Source: an uncultured Parabacteroides sp. (GTDB lineage: Bacteria; Bacteroidota; Bacteroidia; Bacteroidales; Tannerellaceae). Taken from it: 64,000 nucleotides of DNA. The stretch lies in the NCBI GenBank assembly GCA_910577325.1, contig CAJTMR010000002.1, forward strand, positions 62,001 to 126,000. The letters run 5' to 3'. Within the stretch, counting starts at the first letter, position 1, and each line of letters opens with the position of its first letter. The notes beneath the pieces were generated by a model, which did no database searches, was not told where the DNA came from, and saw nothing but the letters and a program-made list of their open reading frames with translations. This document shows, piece after piece, positions 40,744 through 48,779 of the stretch. A program made the position numbers and the translations under genes.

Positions 40744-40782
40744 CTATCTTGTATCTGACTCCGCAGGATGGAGACAAGATAG
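40744..40782 (+). promoter_or_regulatory. Hairpin between the GT4 gene and precursor 2
   Basis: CTATCTTGT pairs with ACAAGATAG, and an inner CTCC/GGAG stem sits on a loop GCAGGAT. No T-run follows, so it looks more like an RNA processing or stability element than a terminator. Precursor 2 starts 43 nt later. Confidence 0.6.
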
Positions 40783-40824
40783 CTCAATAATAATCTTGCG
40801 GTTAAGTAATGAATATTAATTCTT

Positions 40825-41013
40825 ATGAAGAGATTAGTTAAAATTCGCTTAAGCGAACAGAATGTCCTGAATTTTTTCGAGATGAAGGCTGTAAAAGGTA
40901 AAAGTAGTGGACATTGGTGTAATGTCAGTGGTGAATGGGTTGGTCCACAATCTTGTTCAAGTGATAAAGATTGTGAACGTTTGTATGGAAGTGGTGCGAC
41001 GTGTGAGTCTTAA
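40825..41013 (+). CDS. Cys-rich secreted peptide precursor 2 (GK leader)
   Basis: 62-aa precursor that aligns without gaps to precursor 1 in the leader: MKRL.K..L.E..VL...EMK.V.G. At positions 25-26 it has Gly-Lys instead of Gly-Gly (AVKGKSSG). The predicted mature part, residues 27-62, has four Cys at 32, 44, 50 and 60 and is rich in Ser. The altered cleavage site may make it cut at a different place, such as after Gly29, or by another enzyme. Hairpins flank the gene on both sides. It is likely the second product of the locus; activity unknown. Confidence 0.75.
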   Translation: MKRLVKIRLSEQNVLNFFEMKAVKGKSSGHWCNVSGEWVGPQSCSSDKDCERLYGSGATCES

Positions 41014-41033
41014 TTAATCTGTATTGTATTGGG

Positions 41034-41062
41034 TGTCAGGGGAATTTCTCCTGGCATCTTTT
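41034..41062 (+). terminator. Hairpin after precursor 2 (partial terminator)
   Basis: TGTCAGGGG, loop AATTT, CTCCTGGCA form nine pairs with two G-T, followed by TCTTTT. The short T-run suggests partial termination, which would give more peptide mRNA than downstream mRNA. Confidence 0.65.
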
Positions 41063-41074
41063 AAATTGGAAAAT

Positions 41075-42193
41075 ATGAAAAACAAAGTTTTGTTGATTGT
41101 TGTTACGGTTTTATTCGTGTTGAGTAACTGTCAGTTAGATTCAGATAAACAGAAAAAGTTGCCTGTCCTTGATTTAAGTGCGACGATTGAGCATTTCGTT
41201 CCGGATACATTTGTTTGGAATAACGTGGCTAAACAAATAAGTTATATACCTGTGGAAACGACTGATGGAGTCTTGTTGGCATTGGCCCGGCCGGTGTATG
41301 TCGGTGAGGATTTTTGTTGTATGGTTGATCATAAGACGAGTACGGTTTTTCGGATAGATAAAAAAGGAAAAGTCCTATCCTTTTTTTCTAAGAAAGGGCA
41401 GGGTCCTGGAGAATACGTGAATTTGACCTATGTACATGTTGAACCGAAAGACCGCATGATATGTGTATATGATCAAAGGCGCAATAAATATATTATGTAT
41501 GATTGGGATGGAAATCTCATTCGGGAGATTTCATTTTCGGAAAAGAAAATCAATACCCCTTTTTTGATTGCTTCTGATTATGCTGTAGTTAAAGGTTTTG
41601 AGAGTGAATCGGAATGCAAATTGTATTTAACAGACAAGTCGTTTACTCCCATAAAGGAACTATTCCCGCTTGATAAATCTTTGACGGACATGGAGCGGCT
41701 TTGTTTGATTTGGCAAATCAATTATTGCCGGAATCGTGATCAGGCAATAATCCATTATGCAAATGAAGATACGGTATTTTCCGTGACAAAAAATGGGGAA
41801 ACTTCTATTTGCATATTGGAAAAGGGAACCTATAAACTTCCGGAGGAAGAGGCAAGGAAAGTACAGGAGGTAACTCCGAATGGTTCTTCTTATTTCCGGA
41901 CGATGGGGGTATCTTCGGTATCAAACTATTACGTGATTTCTTATCTGTTTAAGACTAAATTGTACGATGAGGTGTGGGATAAAACGGACAATCGGATTAT
42001 ATCCCGTTTTGACGGGAAGTCCGGGATTTCTTTCCGTTTGCCTAATGGTAATAAAATAGGGATAAATACGCGGTCTTTGTATCTGGATGGCAATACGGTT
42101 GCTTTTTCAATCAGTGCAGATGTGGCTGCGGAAGGCGGTGTTTCCGGAGTTAATGAAGATGGTAATCCAGTTTTGGTGGTGATGAAAATTTAA
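41075..42193 (+). CDS. 6-bladed beta-propeller lipoprotein (block B, second)
   Basis: 372 aa from ATG 41075 (MKNKVLLIVVTVLFVLSNCQ); the in-frame ATG at 41024 lies in the hairpin before it and is rejected. Lipobox at LSNCQ, then LSFFSKKGQGPGEYVNLTY (family hallmark) near residue 105 and beta blades throughout. It follows precursor 2 as the protein at 34025 precedes precursor 1, so each precursor has one propeller partner. The VKOR-thioredoxin gene begins 9 nt later. Confidence 0.85.
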   Translation: MKNKVLLIVVTVLFVLSNCQLDSDKQKKLPVLDLSATIEHFVPDTFVWNNVAKQISYIPVETTDGVLLALARPVYVGEDFCCMVDHKTSTVFRIDKKGKVLSFFSKKGQGPGEYVNLTYVHVEPKDRMICVYDQRRNKYIMYDWDGNLIREISFSEKKINTPFLIASDYAVVKGFESESECKLYLTDKSFTPIKELFPLDKSLTDMERLCLIWQINYCRNRDQAIIHYANEDTVFSVTKNGETSICILEKGTYKLPEEEARKVQEVTPNGSSYFRTMGVSSVSNYYVISYLFKTKLYDEVWDKTDNRIISRFDGKSGISFRLPNGNKIGINTRSLYLDGNTVAFSISADVAAEGGVSGVNEDGNPVLVVMKI

Positions 42194-42202
42194 AAAAGGA
42201 TC

Positions 42203-43753
42203 ATGAAGAATACCAATATTTTAATCGAATTGTTGAAAAGTTTGAAGGTGAAGTATACATCTTTTAAAGTAATAGACTTGTACTTGGGACATCCCCATCG
42301 AAACGATCTGTATGGTTTATCTGAGATGTTGACGTTATATGGAATTGAGAATATTGCTATCCGACTTGAAGACAAAGATCAAATTTGTAATATAGAAACA
42401 CCGTTTATAGCACATGTAAGTAATGATTTTGTATTGGTAAAAAGGATTTATAAAGGAGGTGTAGATTATTTGTGGCATGATAAGGATATAACAGTTAATT
42501 TAGAACATTTTAAAGAAATGTGGTCTGGTATATTACTTATTGCGGAAGCTAATGAAAATTCTATTGAACCTAACTATTTTGATAATAGGAAAAAGGAAAT
42601 TTTTGATAGTATTTTGTCTGTACTATTATGTGCATTGTTGTTTTTAGGAGGTTCACTTGCTTTTGTGAATGCTGGCTTATTCAATAATTTGAATGGAATT
42701 ATTGTTTATTTGTTATTGATAGGTTTATATATTTGCTTTTTATTGTTGCAGAAGCAGATGAAGATGCAAAGTAACTATGCTGATAAATTATGTTCATTGT
42801 TTAAGAAAAGTGACTGTAATAATGTTTTGGAATCAGGGGCATCTAAATTTTTAGGCCTTTTTAGTTGGAGTGAAATTGGTTTTGGGTATTTTATTTCAAC
42901 ATTGTTAATATATTTATTTTTCCCTAAGTGGATACCTTATAGTGCATGGGTACATATTTTTACTCTACCTTATACATTATGGAGTGTGTGGTTTCAAAGT
43001 TGTAGGGTGAAACAATGGTGTCCAATGTGTTTAATTGTGATGTGTATTTTTTGGTTGGTTTTTATTTTAAATCTATTTTCGGGAAATATGTATAGTTTGC
43101 CTGTTATTTCAATTATATTTTTGTGGATCGTTTTGTTGTATGGATTGCCGTTTTTGATTACTCATCAGTTAGTGGGGATTTTAGTGGAGGCTTATTCTAA
43201 GCAAAAGGTTATGTATGAAATGAATGCGATCAAATTGAATGAAAATGTATTTTTGTCTTTGTTGAGGCAAAAACAACATTATGATGTTACCAATTCTACT
43301 TCCCGAATTTTATTTGGAAATATCCATGCTAAAAATTTAATAACAGTTTTGACAAATCCTCATTGTGAACCATGTGCACGTATGCATATAAAAATAGGAA
43401 ATATATTGAGTCAAACAGGGGATAAGTTTTGTGTACAATATGTTTTTACTTCATTTAATGAATCATTGAATATAAGTAGTAAAATGTTGATATCTGCTTA
43501 TCTGAAGGAAAATGAGGAAAATTGTAAAACGATTTATTATGAATGGTTTAAAGGTGGAAAAAATAATAAAGAATTCTTCTTTAAAAAATATAACTTACTG
43601 ATAGATGATACTGTTGAGGAAGAATTTAATAACCATCAAAATTGGATAAGACAATGTAAATTGAGAGCAACTCCTACTATAATGTTAAATGGATATATGC
43701 TTCCGGAACAGTATAAAGTTGAAGATTTAATATTATTAAGTTTAAATCAATGA
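42203..43753 (+). CDS. C39-like / VKOR / thioredoxin membrane oxidoreductase
   Basis: 516 aa. Residues 1-120 resemble a C39 domain without the catalytic Cys (LYGLSEMLTLYGIENIAIRL, TPFIAHVSNDFVLVKRI). Four to five membrane helices follow with the VKOR active site WCPMC (C273-x2-C276) and loop cysteines near KLCSLFKKSDC. The C-terminal thioredoxin domain has NPHCEPCARMH (C388-x2-C391) and the cis-Pro region RATPTIMLNG. Proteins of this design drive disulfide formation in the periplasm, passing electrons to quinone. I infer it oxidises the four- and six-Cys peptides made here; the C39-like part may bind their leaders. Confidence 0.83.
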   Translation: MKNTNILIELLKSLKVKYTSFKVIDLYLGHPHRNDLYGLSEMLTLYGIENIAIRLEDKDQICNIETPFIAHVSNDFVLVKRIYKGGVDYLWHDKDITVNLEHFKEMWSGILLIAEANENSIEPNYFDNRKKEIFDSILSVLLCALLFLGGSLAFVNAGLFNNLNGIIVYLLLIGLYICFLLLQKQMKMQSNYADKLCSLFKKSDCNNVLESGASKFLGLFSWSEIGFGYFISTLLIYLFFPKWIPYSAWVHIFTLPYTLWSVWFQSCRVKQWCPMCLIVMCIFWLVFILNLFSGNMYSLPVISIIFLWIVLLYGLPFLITHQLVGILVEAYSKQKVMYEMNAIKLNENVFLSLLRQKQHYDVTNSTSRILFGNIHAKNLITVLTNPHCEPCARMHIKIGNILSQTGDKFCVQYVFTSFNESLNISSKMLISAYLKENEENCKTIYYEWFKGGKNNKEFFFKKYNLLIDDTVEEEFNNHQNWIRQCKLRATPTIMLNGYMLPEQYKVEDLILLSLNQ

Positions 43754-43762
43754 GGCTTTATT

Positions 43763-43905
43763 ATGAAGAGAAGTATAGATGATTTTTTTAATCTGTTTTT
43801 ACGTTTTTTGTTCCAAATGAATTGTTGGAATCAGAAGAAATAGGATATGTATTTTCGGATGGGAAATTGGAAATTGTGACAATTGATGGTTTTTATGAAT
43901 GTTAA
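43763..43905 (+). pseudogene. Frameshifted small gene
   Basis: Starts MKRSIDDFFNLF at 43763; a -1 frameshift at about 43795-43801, in a run of T, leads into a frame reading TFFVPNELLESEEIGYVFSD ... FYEC, ending TAA at 43903. Both halves look like one 45-50 residue protein. It may be the remains of an IS transposase N-terminus (ISAon1-like: a FF..LL..FVP.ELLE pattern) but the match is from memory and weak. Confidence 0.45.
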
Positions 43906-43964
43906 AATAAAATAGAATATCATTAACTGTTAGTTGAATATTATCAGAATAAAATTTTCAGAGA

Positions 43965-44879
43965 ATGTATGTGAAAGAAAGTAATTGTATATCGGTTGTT
44001 ATACCTCTTTATAATAATTATCAAACGATAGAAAGGGCGGTGTTTTCCGTGTTATCCCAATCTTATTCCAATTGGGAACTTATCATTGTAGATGATGGTT
44101 CAGAAGATGAGGGGTTATCGTTGATTGAAAAAATGAATGATTCACGTATACGATGTTATCGTTTACCGCATCAAAATGCCAATGTTGCGCGAAATTATGG
44201 TATTGCTCATAGTAATGGAAGATATATCGCTATGTTGGATGCGGATGATGAATGGACAGAAAATCATTTGGCTTGTTCAATGGATATATTACAGAAGGAA
44301 AATGCGGATGGAATATATGGAAGTCTTATTTTACGTGGAAAAATTGATAGGCTGGTGGCAACACGTGTGTTGCAACAAGATGAAAGCTGGATTGATTTTT
44401 TGTTGTCCAATGGATATGCTGCTCAAACATCAACATTGTTTATGACTTCGGTGAGTGTTAAAGCTATTTTATGGGATGAGACTTTATTACGGCATCAGGA
44501 TTATGATTTTGTTGTTCGTTATTGCCGGAAATATCGGATGTCCCCTAAAATGGAAGCGACTACTATTTATTATTCTTCGCAAGAACCTAAAATTATAGAT
44601 TTTAAATCTTGTATTCGTTTTATCAAAAGTGTAGAAGATGAAATCAGTGATCATGTATATATGAATTACCATTTGCAAATGTTGCACTTAGCAGTGACTC
44701 GTTTGGCAGATGAAGCGGTTGTGCAATATTATCGAAAAGCAGCTACACGTTGTGAATATTTACTTTCTTTGTCGGATTATTTAGTATTGCGAGAACCTCA
44801 AAGTAAAGCGAATGCTTTAAAATTGAAAATGAGGTATTTATGGAATGTATTTCGTACTCCGATATCAATTCAAATTTAA
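43965..44879 (+). CDS. GT2 family glycosyltransferase
   Basis: 304 aa, AT-rich. GT-A fold: ISVVIPLYNNYQTIERAVFSVLSQSYSNWELIIVDDGS, AMLDADDEWTENHL (DxD motif near residue 95), and DETLLRHQDYDFVVRY near 175 (catalytic acid region). No membrane anchor. The third glycosyltransferase of block B counting the fusion as one gene. It ends 11 nt before the exporter gene, where base composition changes sharply from AT-rich to GC-rich. Confidence 0.88.
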   Translation: MYVKESNCISVVIPLYNNYQTIERAVFSVLSQSYSNWELIIVDDGSEDEGLSLIEKMNDSRIRCYRLPHQNANVARNYGIAHSNGRYIAMLDADDEWTENHLACSMDILQKENADGIYGSLILRGKIDRLVATRVLQQDESWIDFLLSNGYAAQTSTLFMTSVSVKAILWDETLLRHQDYDFVVRYCRKYRMSPKMEATTIYYSSQEPKIIDFKSCIRFIKSVEDEISDHVYMNYHLQMLHLAVTRLADEAVVQYYRKAATRCEYLLSLSDYLVLREPQSKANALKLKMRYLWNVFRTPISIQI

Positions 44880-44890
44880 AGGTTGTTGTT

Positions 44891-47086
44891 ATGAGATATT
44901 ATTTCCCCCATTACCCCCAACTCGACTCCTCCGACTGCGGCCCCACCTGCCTCCGCATGATCGCGAAGCACTACAGCCGCAGCTACTCGGTGCAGTACCT
45001 CCGCGAGCAAGCCTTTATCACCCGTGAAGGGGTGTCGATGTTAGGCATCAGTGATGCCGCCGAGCGGATCGGGTTCCGGACGATGGGGGTGAAGATCACC
45101 TTGGATCAGCTTCGGATGGAAGCGCCGTTGCCCTGCATCCTGCATTGGAACCAGAATCATTTTGTCGTATTATATAAGGTAAAGAACCGAAGCTATTATA
45201 TTGCCGATCCTGCCAGCCAAAAGTTGGTCTATGAGGAAGCGGAATTGGCGCGTTGCTGGTGCAGCACCGTCACGGAGGAAAAAGATACGGGGGCGGCGTT
45301 GCTCTTAGAGCCGGGACCTGACTTTTACGATCGCGAGGAGGAGGATGCCGGGACGGGGAAAGGCTTGTCTTTTTTCTTCCGTTATCTGGCTCCTTACCGG
45401 CGTGAACTGTTCCAGTTGGTGCTGGGAATGCTGACAGCCAGCATCCTGCAACTGATCCTGCCGTTCCTGACGCAGAGCATGGTGGATACGGGCATCCGGG
45501 ACGGTAATTTGAGTTTTATTACCTTGATATTAGTAGCGCAGTTGGTGATCTTCGTGGCCAAACTTTCCGTGGATTTTATCCGTAGCTGGATTTTGCTGCA
45601 TGTCAATACCCGGATCAATATCGCGCTGATCTCCGATTTTCTTGCCAAGCTGATGCGGTTGCCGCTCCATTTCTTCGATACGAAGATGGTGGGGGACATC
45701 ATGCAGCGCATCGGAGACCATAACCGTATCGAGACGTTCATGACGGGTTCGTCCATTTCGACGCTTTTTTCGTTTGTCAATTTTATCGTGTTCGGGTTCG
45801 TATTGGCCTATTATGACCTGACGATATTGGGGTTGTTCCTGGTCGGCAACGGGTTGTATGTGGCGTGGATATTGGCCTTTATGAAGTACCGGCGCGAACT
45901 GGACATCAAGCGGTTCGCGCAGGCTGCGGGCGAACAGAGCAACCTTTTCCAGTTGGTGACCGGCATGCAGGAGATCAAGCTGAACAACTGCGAGACGGAG
46001 AAGCGGTGGGAGTGGGAGCGCATCCAGGTGAAACTGTTCAAGATAAGCATCAAGGGCTTGGCCCTGCAACAATACCAACAGCTCGGTTCGGTGTTTTTCA
46101 ACCAGACGACCAATATCCTGATCTCCTTTTTGGCGGCGCGGGCTGTTGTTTTGGGTGAAATGACGTTGGGCATGATGATGTCGCTGACGTATATCGTAGG
46201 GCAGTTGACGGCTCCGATCGAGCAGTTCATCGGTTTCGCGCGTGCCTTTCAGGATGCGAAGATCAGCCTTGAGCGGCTCGGCGAGATCCATCGGAAGGAG
46301 GATGAGGAACAGACGCTTGCCTTGAAAACGAACCGTATCCCGGAAGAGCGGACGCTCCGGGTGGAGGATGTGTGCTTCAGCTATGACGGGGCGGACCGTG
46401 ACTATGTGCTGGAGCATGTCAGCCTCGTGATCCCGCAGCACAAGGTGACGGCCGTCGTGGGGGCGAGCGGCAGCGGGAAGACGACGCTTGTCAAGCTGCT
46501 GCTTGGTTTCTACGAGCCGAACAAGGGGGCGATCCGTGTGGGGAACGTCTTGCTGAAGGATTTGAACCCGCATGTGTGGCGTGCGCATACGGGATGCGTG
46601 ATGCAGGATGGTTTCATCTTCTCGGACACGATTGCGCGTAACATAGCGGTGGGGGCTGAATCGATCGACAAGGAGCGTCTGCTGCATGCCGTTACGGTGG
46701 CGAATATCCGGGAGTTCATCGACGCGTTGCCGCTGGGCTACAACACGAAGATCGGCATGGAGGGGAACGGCGTGAGCCAGGGGCAGCGGCAGCGTATCCT
46801 GATCGCCCGTGCGGTGTATAAGGACCCGGAGTTTATCTTCCTGGACGAGGCGACGAATGCCCTGGATGCCAACAACGAGAAAGAGATTATGGAGCACCTG
46901 CACCGGTTTTACCGGGGCCGCACGGTGGTCGTGGTGGCGCACCGTTTGAGCACGGTCAGGGATGCGGACAACATCGTCGTCCTGGACAAAGGCCGCGTAG
47001 CCGAGGAGGGGACGCATGAGGAGCTGACGGCGAAACGCGGAATGTATTACGAATTAGTGAAGAACCAATTGGAGTTAGGTTCGTAG
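44891..47086 (+). CDS. C39 peptidase-containing ABC exporter (PCAT type)
   Basis: 731 aa from ATG 44891 (MRYYFPHYPQLDSSDC); an in-frame ATG at 44840 lies in the GT2 gene. Residues 1-150: C39 peptidase that removes GG leaders, with Cys16 (SSDCGPTCLRM), His in LHWNQNHFVVLY and Asp in IADPASQ. About 165-450: six-helix ABC transporter domain. About 490-731: ATPase with GASGSGKTTLVKLLLG (Walker A), NGVSQGQRQRILIARAV (signature) and FIFLDEATNALD (Walker B). It cuts and exports the Cys-rich precursors through the inner membrane, with the HlyD adaptor. GC-rich, unlike the genes just before it; the first 430 coding bases after the start are nearly identical to the truncated copy at 30352. Confidence 0.96.
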   Translation: MRYYFPHYPQLDSSDCGPTCLRMIAKHYSRSYSVQYLREQAFITREGVSMLGISDAAERIGFRTMGVKITLDQLRMEAPLPCILHWNQNHFVVLYKVKNRSYYIADPASQKLVYEEAELARCWCSTVTEEKDTGAALLLEPGPDFYDREEEDAGTGKGLSFFFRYLAPYRRELFQLVLGMLTASILQLILPFLTQSMVDTGIRDGNLSFITLILVAQLVIFVAKLSVDFIRSWILLHVNTRINIALISDFLAKLMRLPLHFFDTKMVGDIMQRIGDHNRIETFMTGSSISTLFSFVNFIVFGFVLAYYDLTILGLFLVGNGLYVAWILAFMKYRRELDIKRFAQAAGEQSNLFQLVTGMQEIKLNNCETEKRWEWERIQVKLFKISIKGLALQQYQQLGSVFFNQTTNILISFLAARAVVLGEMTLGMMMSLTYIVGQLTAPIEQFIGFARAFQDAKISLERLGEIHRKEDEEQTLALKTNRIPEERTLRVEDVCFSYDGADRDYVLEHVSLVIPQHKVTAVVGASGSGKTTLVKLLLGFYEPNKGAIRVGNVLLKDLNPHVWRAHTGCVMQDGFIFSDTIARNIAVGAESIDKERLLHAVTVANIREFIDALPLGYNTKIGMEGNGVSQGQRQRILIARAVYKDPEFIFLDEATNALDANNEKEIMEHLHRFYRGRTVVVVAHRLSTVRDADNIVVLDKGRVAEEGTHEELTAKRGMYYELVKNQLELGS

Positions 47087-47123
47087 GGGCAGTTCGCGAA
47101 CCGCCCTTGCAGGAGGTAGCCGT

Positions 47124-48068
47124 ATGGAAAAAGGGAAAAACATAGAATTGCGCAGTGAAGCGGTGCAGGAAGTGATGGGGCATGTGCCGTCCCGGATCGT
47201 GAGGTGGGGGAGCACGGTGTTGTTTGCCGTGGTGCTGCTGCTTGTCGTGGGGAGCTTTTTCTTCCGCTATCCGGACGTGATCGAGGCGGAGATGAGGTTG
47301 ACGAGCCGGAATCCGGTGACGGAGGTGGTGGCACGCACATCGGGCAGGGTGAGCGGCCTGTATGTCGCCGACGGGCAGGAAGTAAAGGAGGGTTTGCCGC
47401 TGGCGGTGATAGAAAACACGGCGGTGACGGAAGACGTGCTGCGGTTGAAGAAGTTGTTGGCGCGTTATGCCGGTGAACCGGAGCGGTTGGGATATTACCT
47501 GTTGCAGGATGTGTGGCAGTTGGGTGATATCCAGCCGGCCTATACGGCTTTGGCGTCGAAAGACCCGGCGTCGCGGGATTACCGGGCTGCGTTGGGGCAG
47601 TTGTTGGCTGCGGTGAGGCGTTGGGAGATGGATTATTGCATGGAGGCATCGGTATCGGGGAGGGTGCAGTTGCTGCGGCAAGGCTATCCGAACCTGTATG
47701 TCCAGGGCGGCGACCTGTTTGCGCGGATCGTGCCGGAGGAGCCCGGCGAATGGATCGGTCTGGCGTCGATGCCGGCCGCGAGTTCGGGGAAGGTGCGGAA
47801 GGGTCAGCGTGTGATCGTGCGTTTCAGTAATTTCCCGGACCGGGAGTTCGGGATCGTGGAGGGGCGTGTGTCGTCTGTCTCGATGGTCCCGCTGGAAGAC
47901 AATTACAGGGTGGAGATTGCCTTCCCCGGCGGACTGACCACCAACTACGGTATCTGTCTTCCTGTGATGCAGGAAATGAAAGCCACGGCCGGAATCGTAA
48001 CAGAAGAATTGCGTTTGATGGAACGTCTCTTCCAACCACTGAAAAAGGTCTTGCGGGAAGGAATGTAA
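47124..48068 (+). CDS. HlyD family periplasmic adaptor
   Basis: 314-aa membrane-fusion protein. Short cytoplasmic N-terminus, one membrane helix (TVLFAVVLLLVVGSFFFRYPDVIEAEMRL), a biotinyl-lipoyl half (VVARTSGRVSGLYVADGQEVKEGLPLAVIEN), a very short hairpin (the coiled coil of HlyD proteins is nearly absent), the second lipoyl half (SVSGRVQLLRQGYPNLYVQGGDLFARIVP) and a C-terminal beta domain. It joins the C39 exporter to an outer-membrane factor; no TolC-like gene is in the window. 37 nt after the exporter gene, same high GC. Confidence 0.9.
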   Translation: MEKGKNIELRSEAVQEVMGHVPSRIVRWGSTVLFAVVLLLVVGSFFFRYPDVIEAEMRLTSRNPVTEVVARTSGRVSGLYVADGQEVKEGLPLAVIENTAVTEDVLRLKKLLARYAGEPERLGYYLLQDVWQLGDIQPAYTALASKDPASRDYRAALGQLLAAVRRWEMDYCMEASVSGRVQLLRQGYPNLYVQGGDLFARIVPEEPGEWIGLASMPAASSGKVRKGQRVIVRFSNFPDREFGIVEGRVSSVSMVPLEDNYRVEIAFPGGLTTNYGICLPVMQEMKATAGIVTEELRLMERLFQPLKKVLREGM

Positions 48069-48118
48069 GTGGCTTTCCGGGTGCGAGGGATCAATTTTCC
48101 CCCTCCGGAAGTTATTAA

Positions 48119-48586
48119 ATGAAAGAAGAATTGATTGCGCTGTTTGGAGGCGCAAAACCTACCGTTCGTCAGTATCATGAGTTATTGGAATGTATGCCTC
48201 TTGAAGAAAGGGGCATTTTTTTTGACCGGACGTTCGGGCTTGCCCTGTCGGGTTGGACGGATCTGACGCTGTCTTACCGTCTGTTTTTGGTACGTCTGAT
48301 CAAAGCGAACCGCCAACGTTTTGTGGATTATGTCCGGCAAAAGACGGTGCTCGGTGAGTTTTTGTATGGGATGGACGAGTTAAATTTGTTCCTGAAAGTC
48401 CTTAATTTGTTGGTGGATCCGTATAAAAATCATAAATCTTCGTATACGGAAATTTCTTTTTCTCTTTTACTCGTTTTCGATATGGGTGTGTCTGTCAAGT
48501 ATTTGTCCGACAAAATCCGGTATGCGCGGATGGATTCGTTCGATTTTGTCGGTTTGATGGAGAAAAGCAGTGAGATAGATACATGA
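48119..48586 (+). CDS. Hypothetical protein, 155 aa, after the exporter
   Basis: Not recognised. Soluble, mostly helical: MKEELIALFGGAKPTVRQYHELLECMPLEERG, then DLTLSYRLFLVRLIKANRQRFVDYV and a hydrophobic helix DELNLFLKVLNLLVDPY. No signal peptide. It lies 50 nt after the HlyD gene, with an inverted repeat CCGG/CCGG-type stem between them (48075-48112), and is the last gene of the island before a repeat-type hairpin. By position it could be an immunity or regulatory protein; nothing in the sequence proves either. Confidence 0.7.
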   Translation: MKEELIALFGGAKPTVRQYHELLECMPLEERGIFFDRTFGLALSGWTDLTLSYRLFLVRLIKANRQRFVDYVRQKTVLGEFLYGMDELNLFLKVLNLLVDPYKNHKSSYTEISFSLLLVFDMGVSVKYLSDKIRYARMDSFDFVGLMEKSSEIDT

Positions 48587-48588
48587 TT

Positions 48589-48616
48589 GTTACTTTTGGC
48601 TTGATCCAAAAGTAAC
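48589..48616. terminator. Strong hairpin, probably a dispersed repeat
   Basis: GTTACTTTTGG, loop CTTGAT, CCAAAAGTAAC: eleven perfect pairs, followed by CAAAAG. The element and the CTTCGCT-rich sequence after it (48635-48700, TTCGCTACTTCGTTCGCT) resemble a repeat type I have seen in many Bacteroidales intergenic regions. It may terminate the island transcript. Confidence 0.65.
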
Positions 48617-48725
48617 CAAAAGATTAAGGCCGAACCTGCTTCGCTACTTCGTTCGCTGTCGCGTCTGAACCTCGCTTCGCTCAGATAGCAACGCTCACTG
48701 CTTTTTTAACCATTTTCGGGGACTC

Positions 48726-48733
48726 TATCTTTG
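48726..48733 (+). promoter_or_regulatory. -7 box for the HU-like gene
   Basis: TATCTTTG matches TAnnTTTG, 47 nt before the ATG at 48780. Confidence 0.55.
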
Positions 48734-48779
48734 CCCTGTGATCAAAAACAAATTATTAATCATTTAAAAATTAAAGATT

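Noticed and set aside
45530..48155. Long minus-strand open frames (495 and 399 codons) opposite the exporter and HlyD genes
   Set aside because: They mirror GC-rich plus-strand genes with clear domains; the antisense translations are rich in His, Arg and Pro with no motifs.
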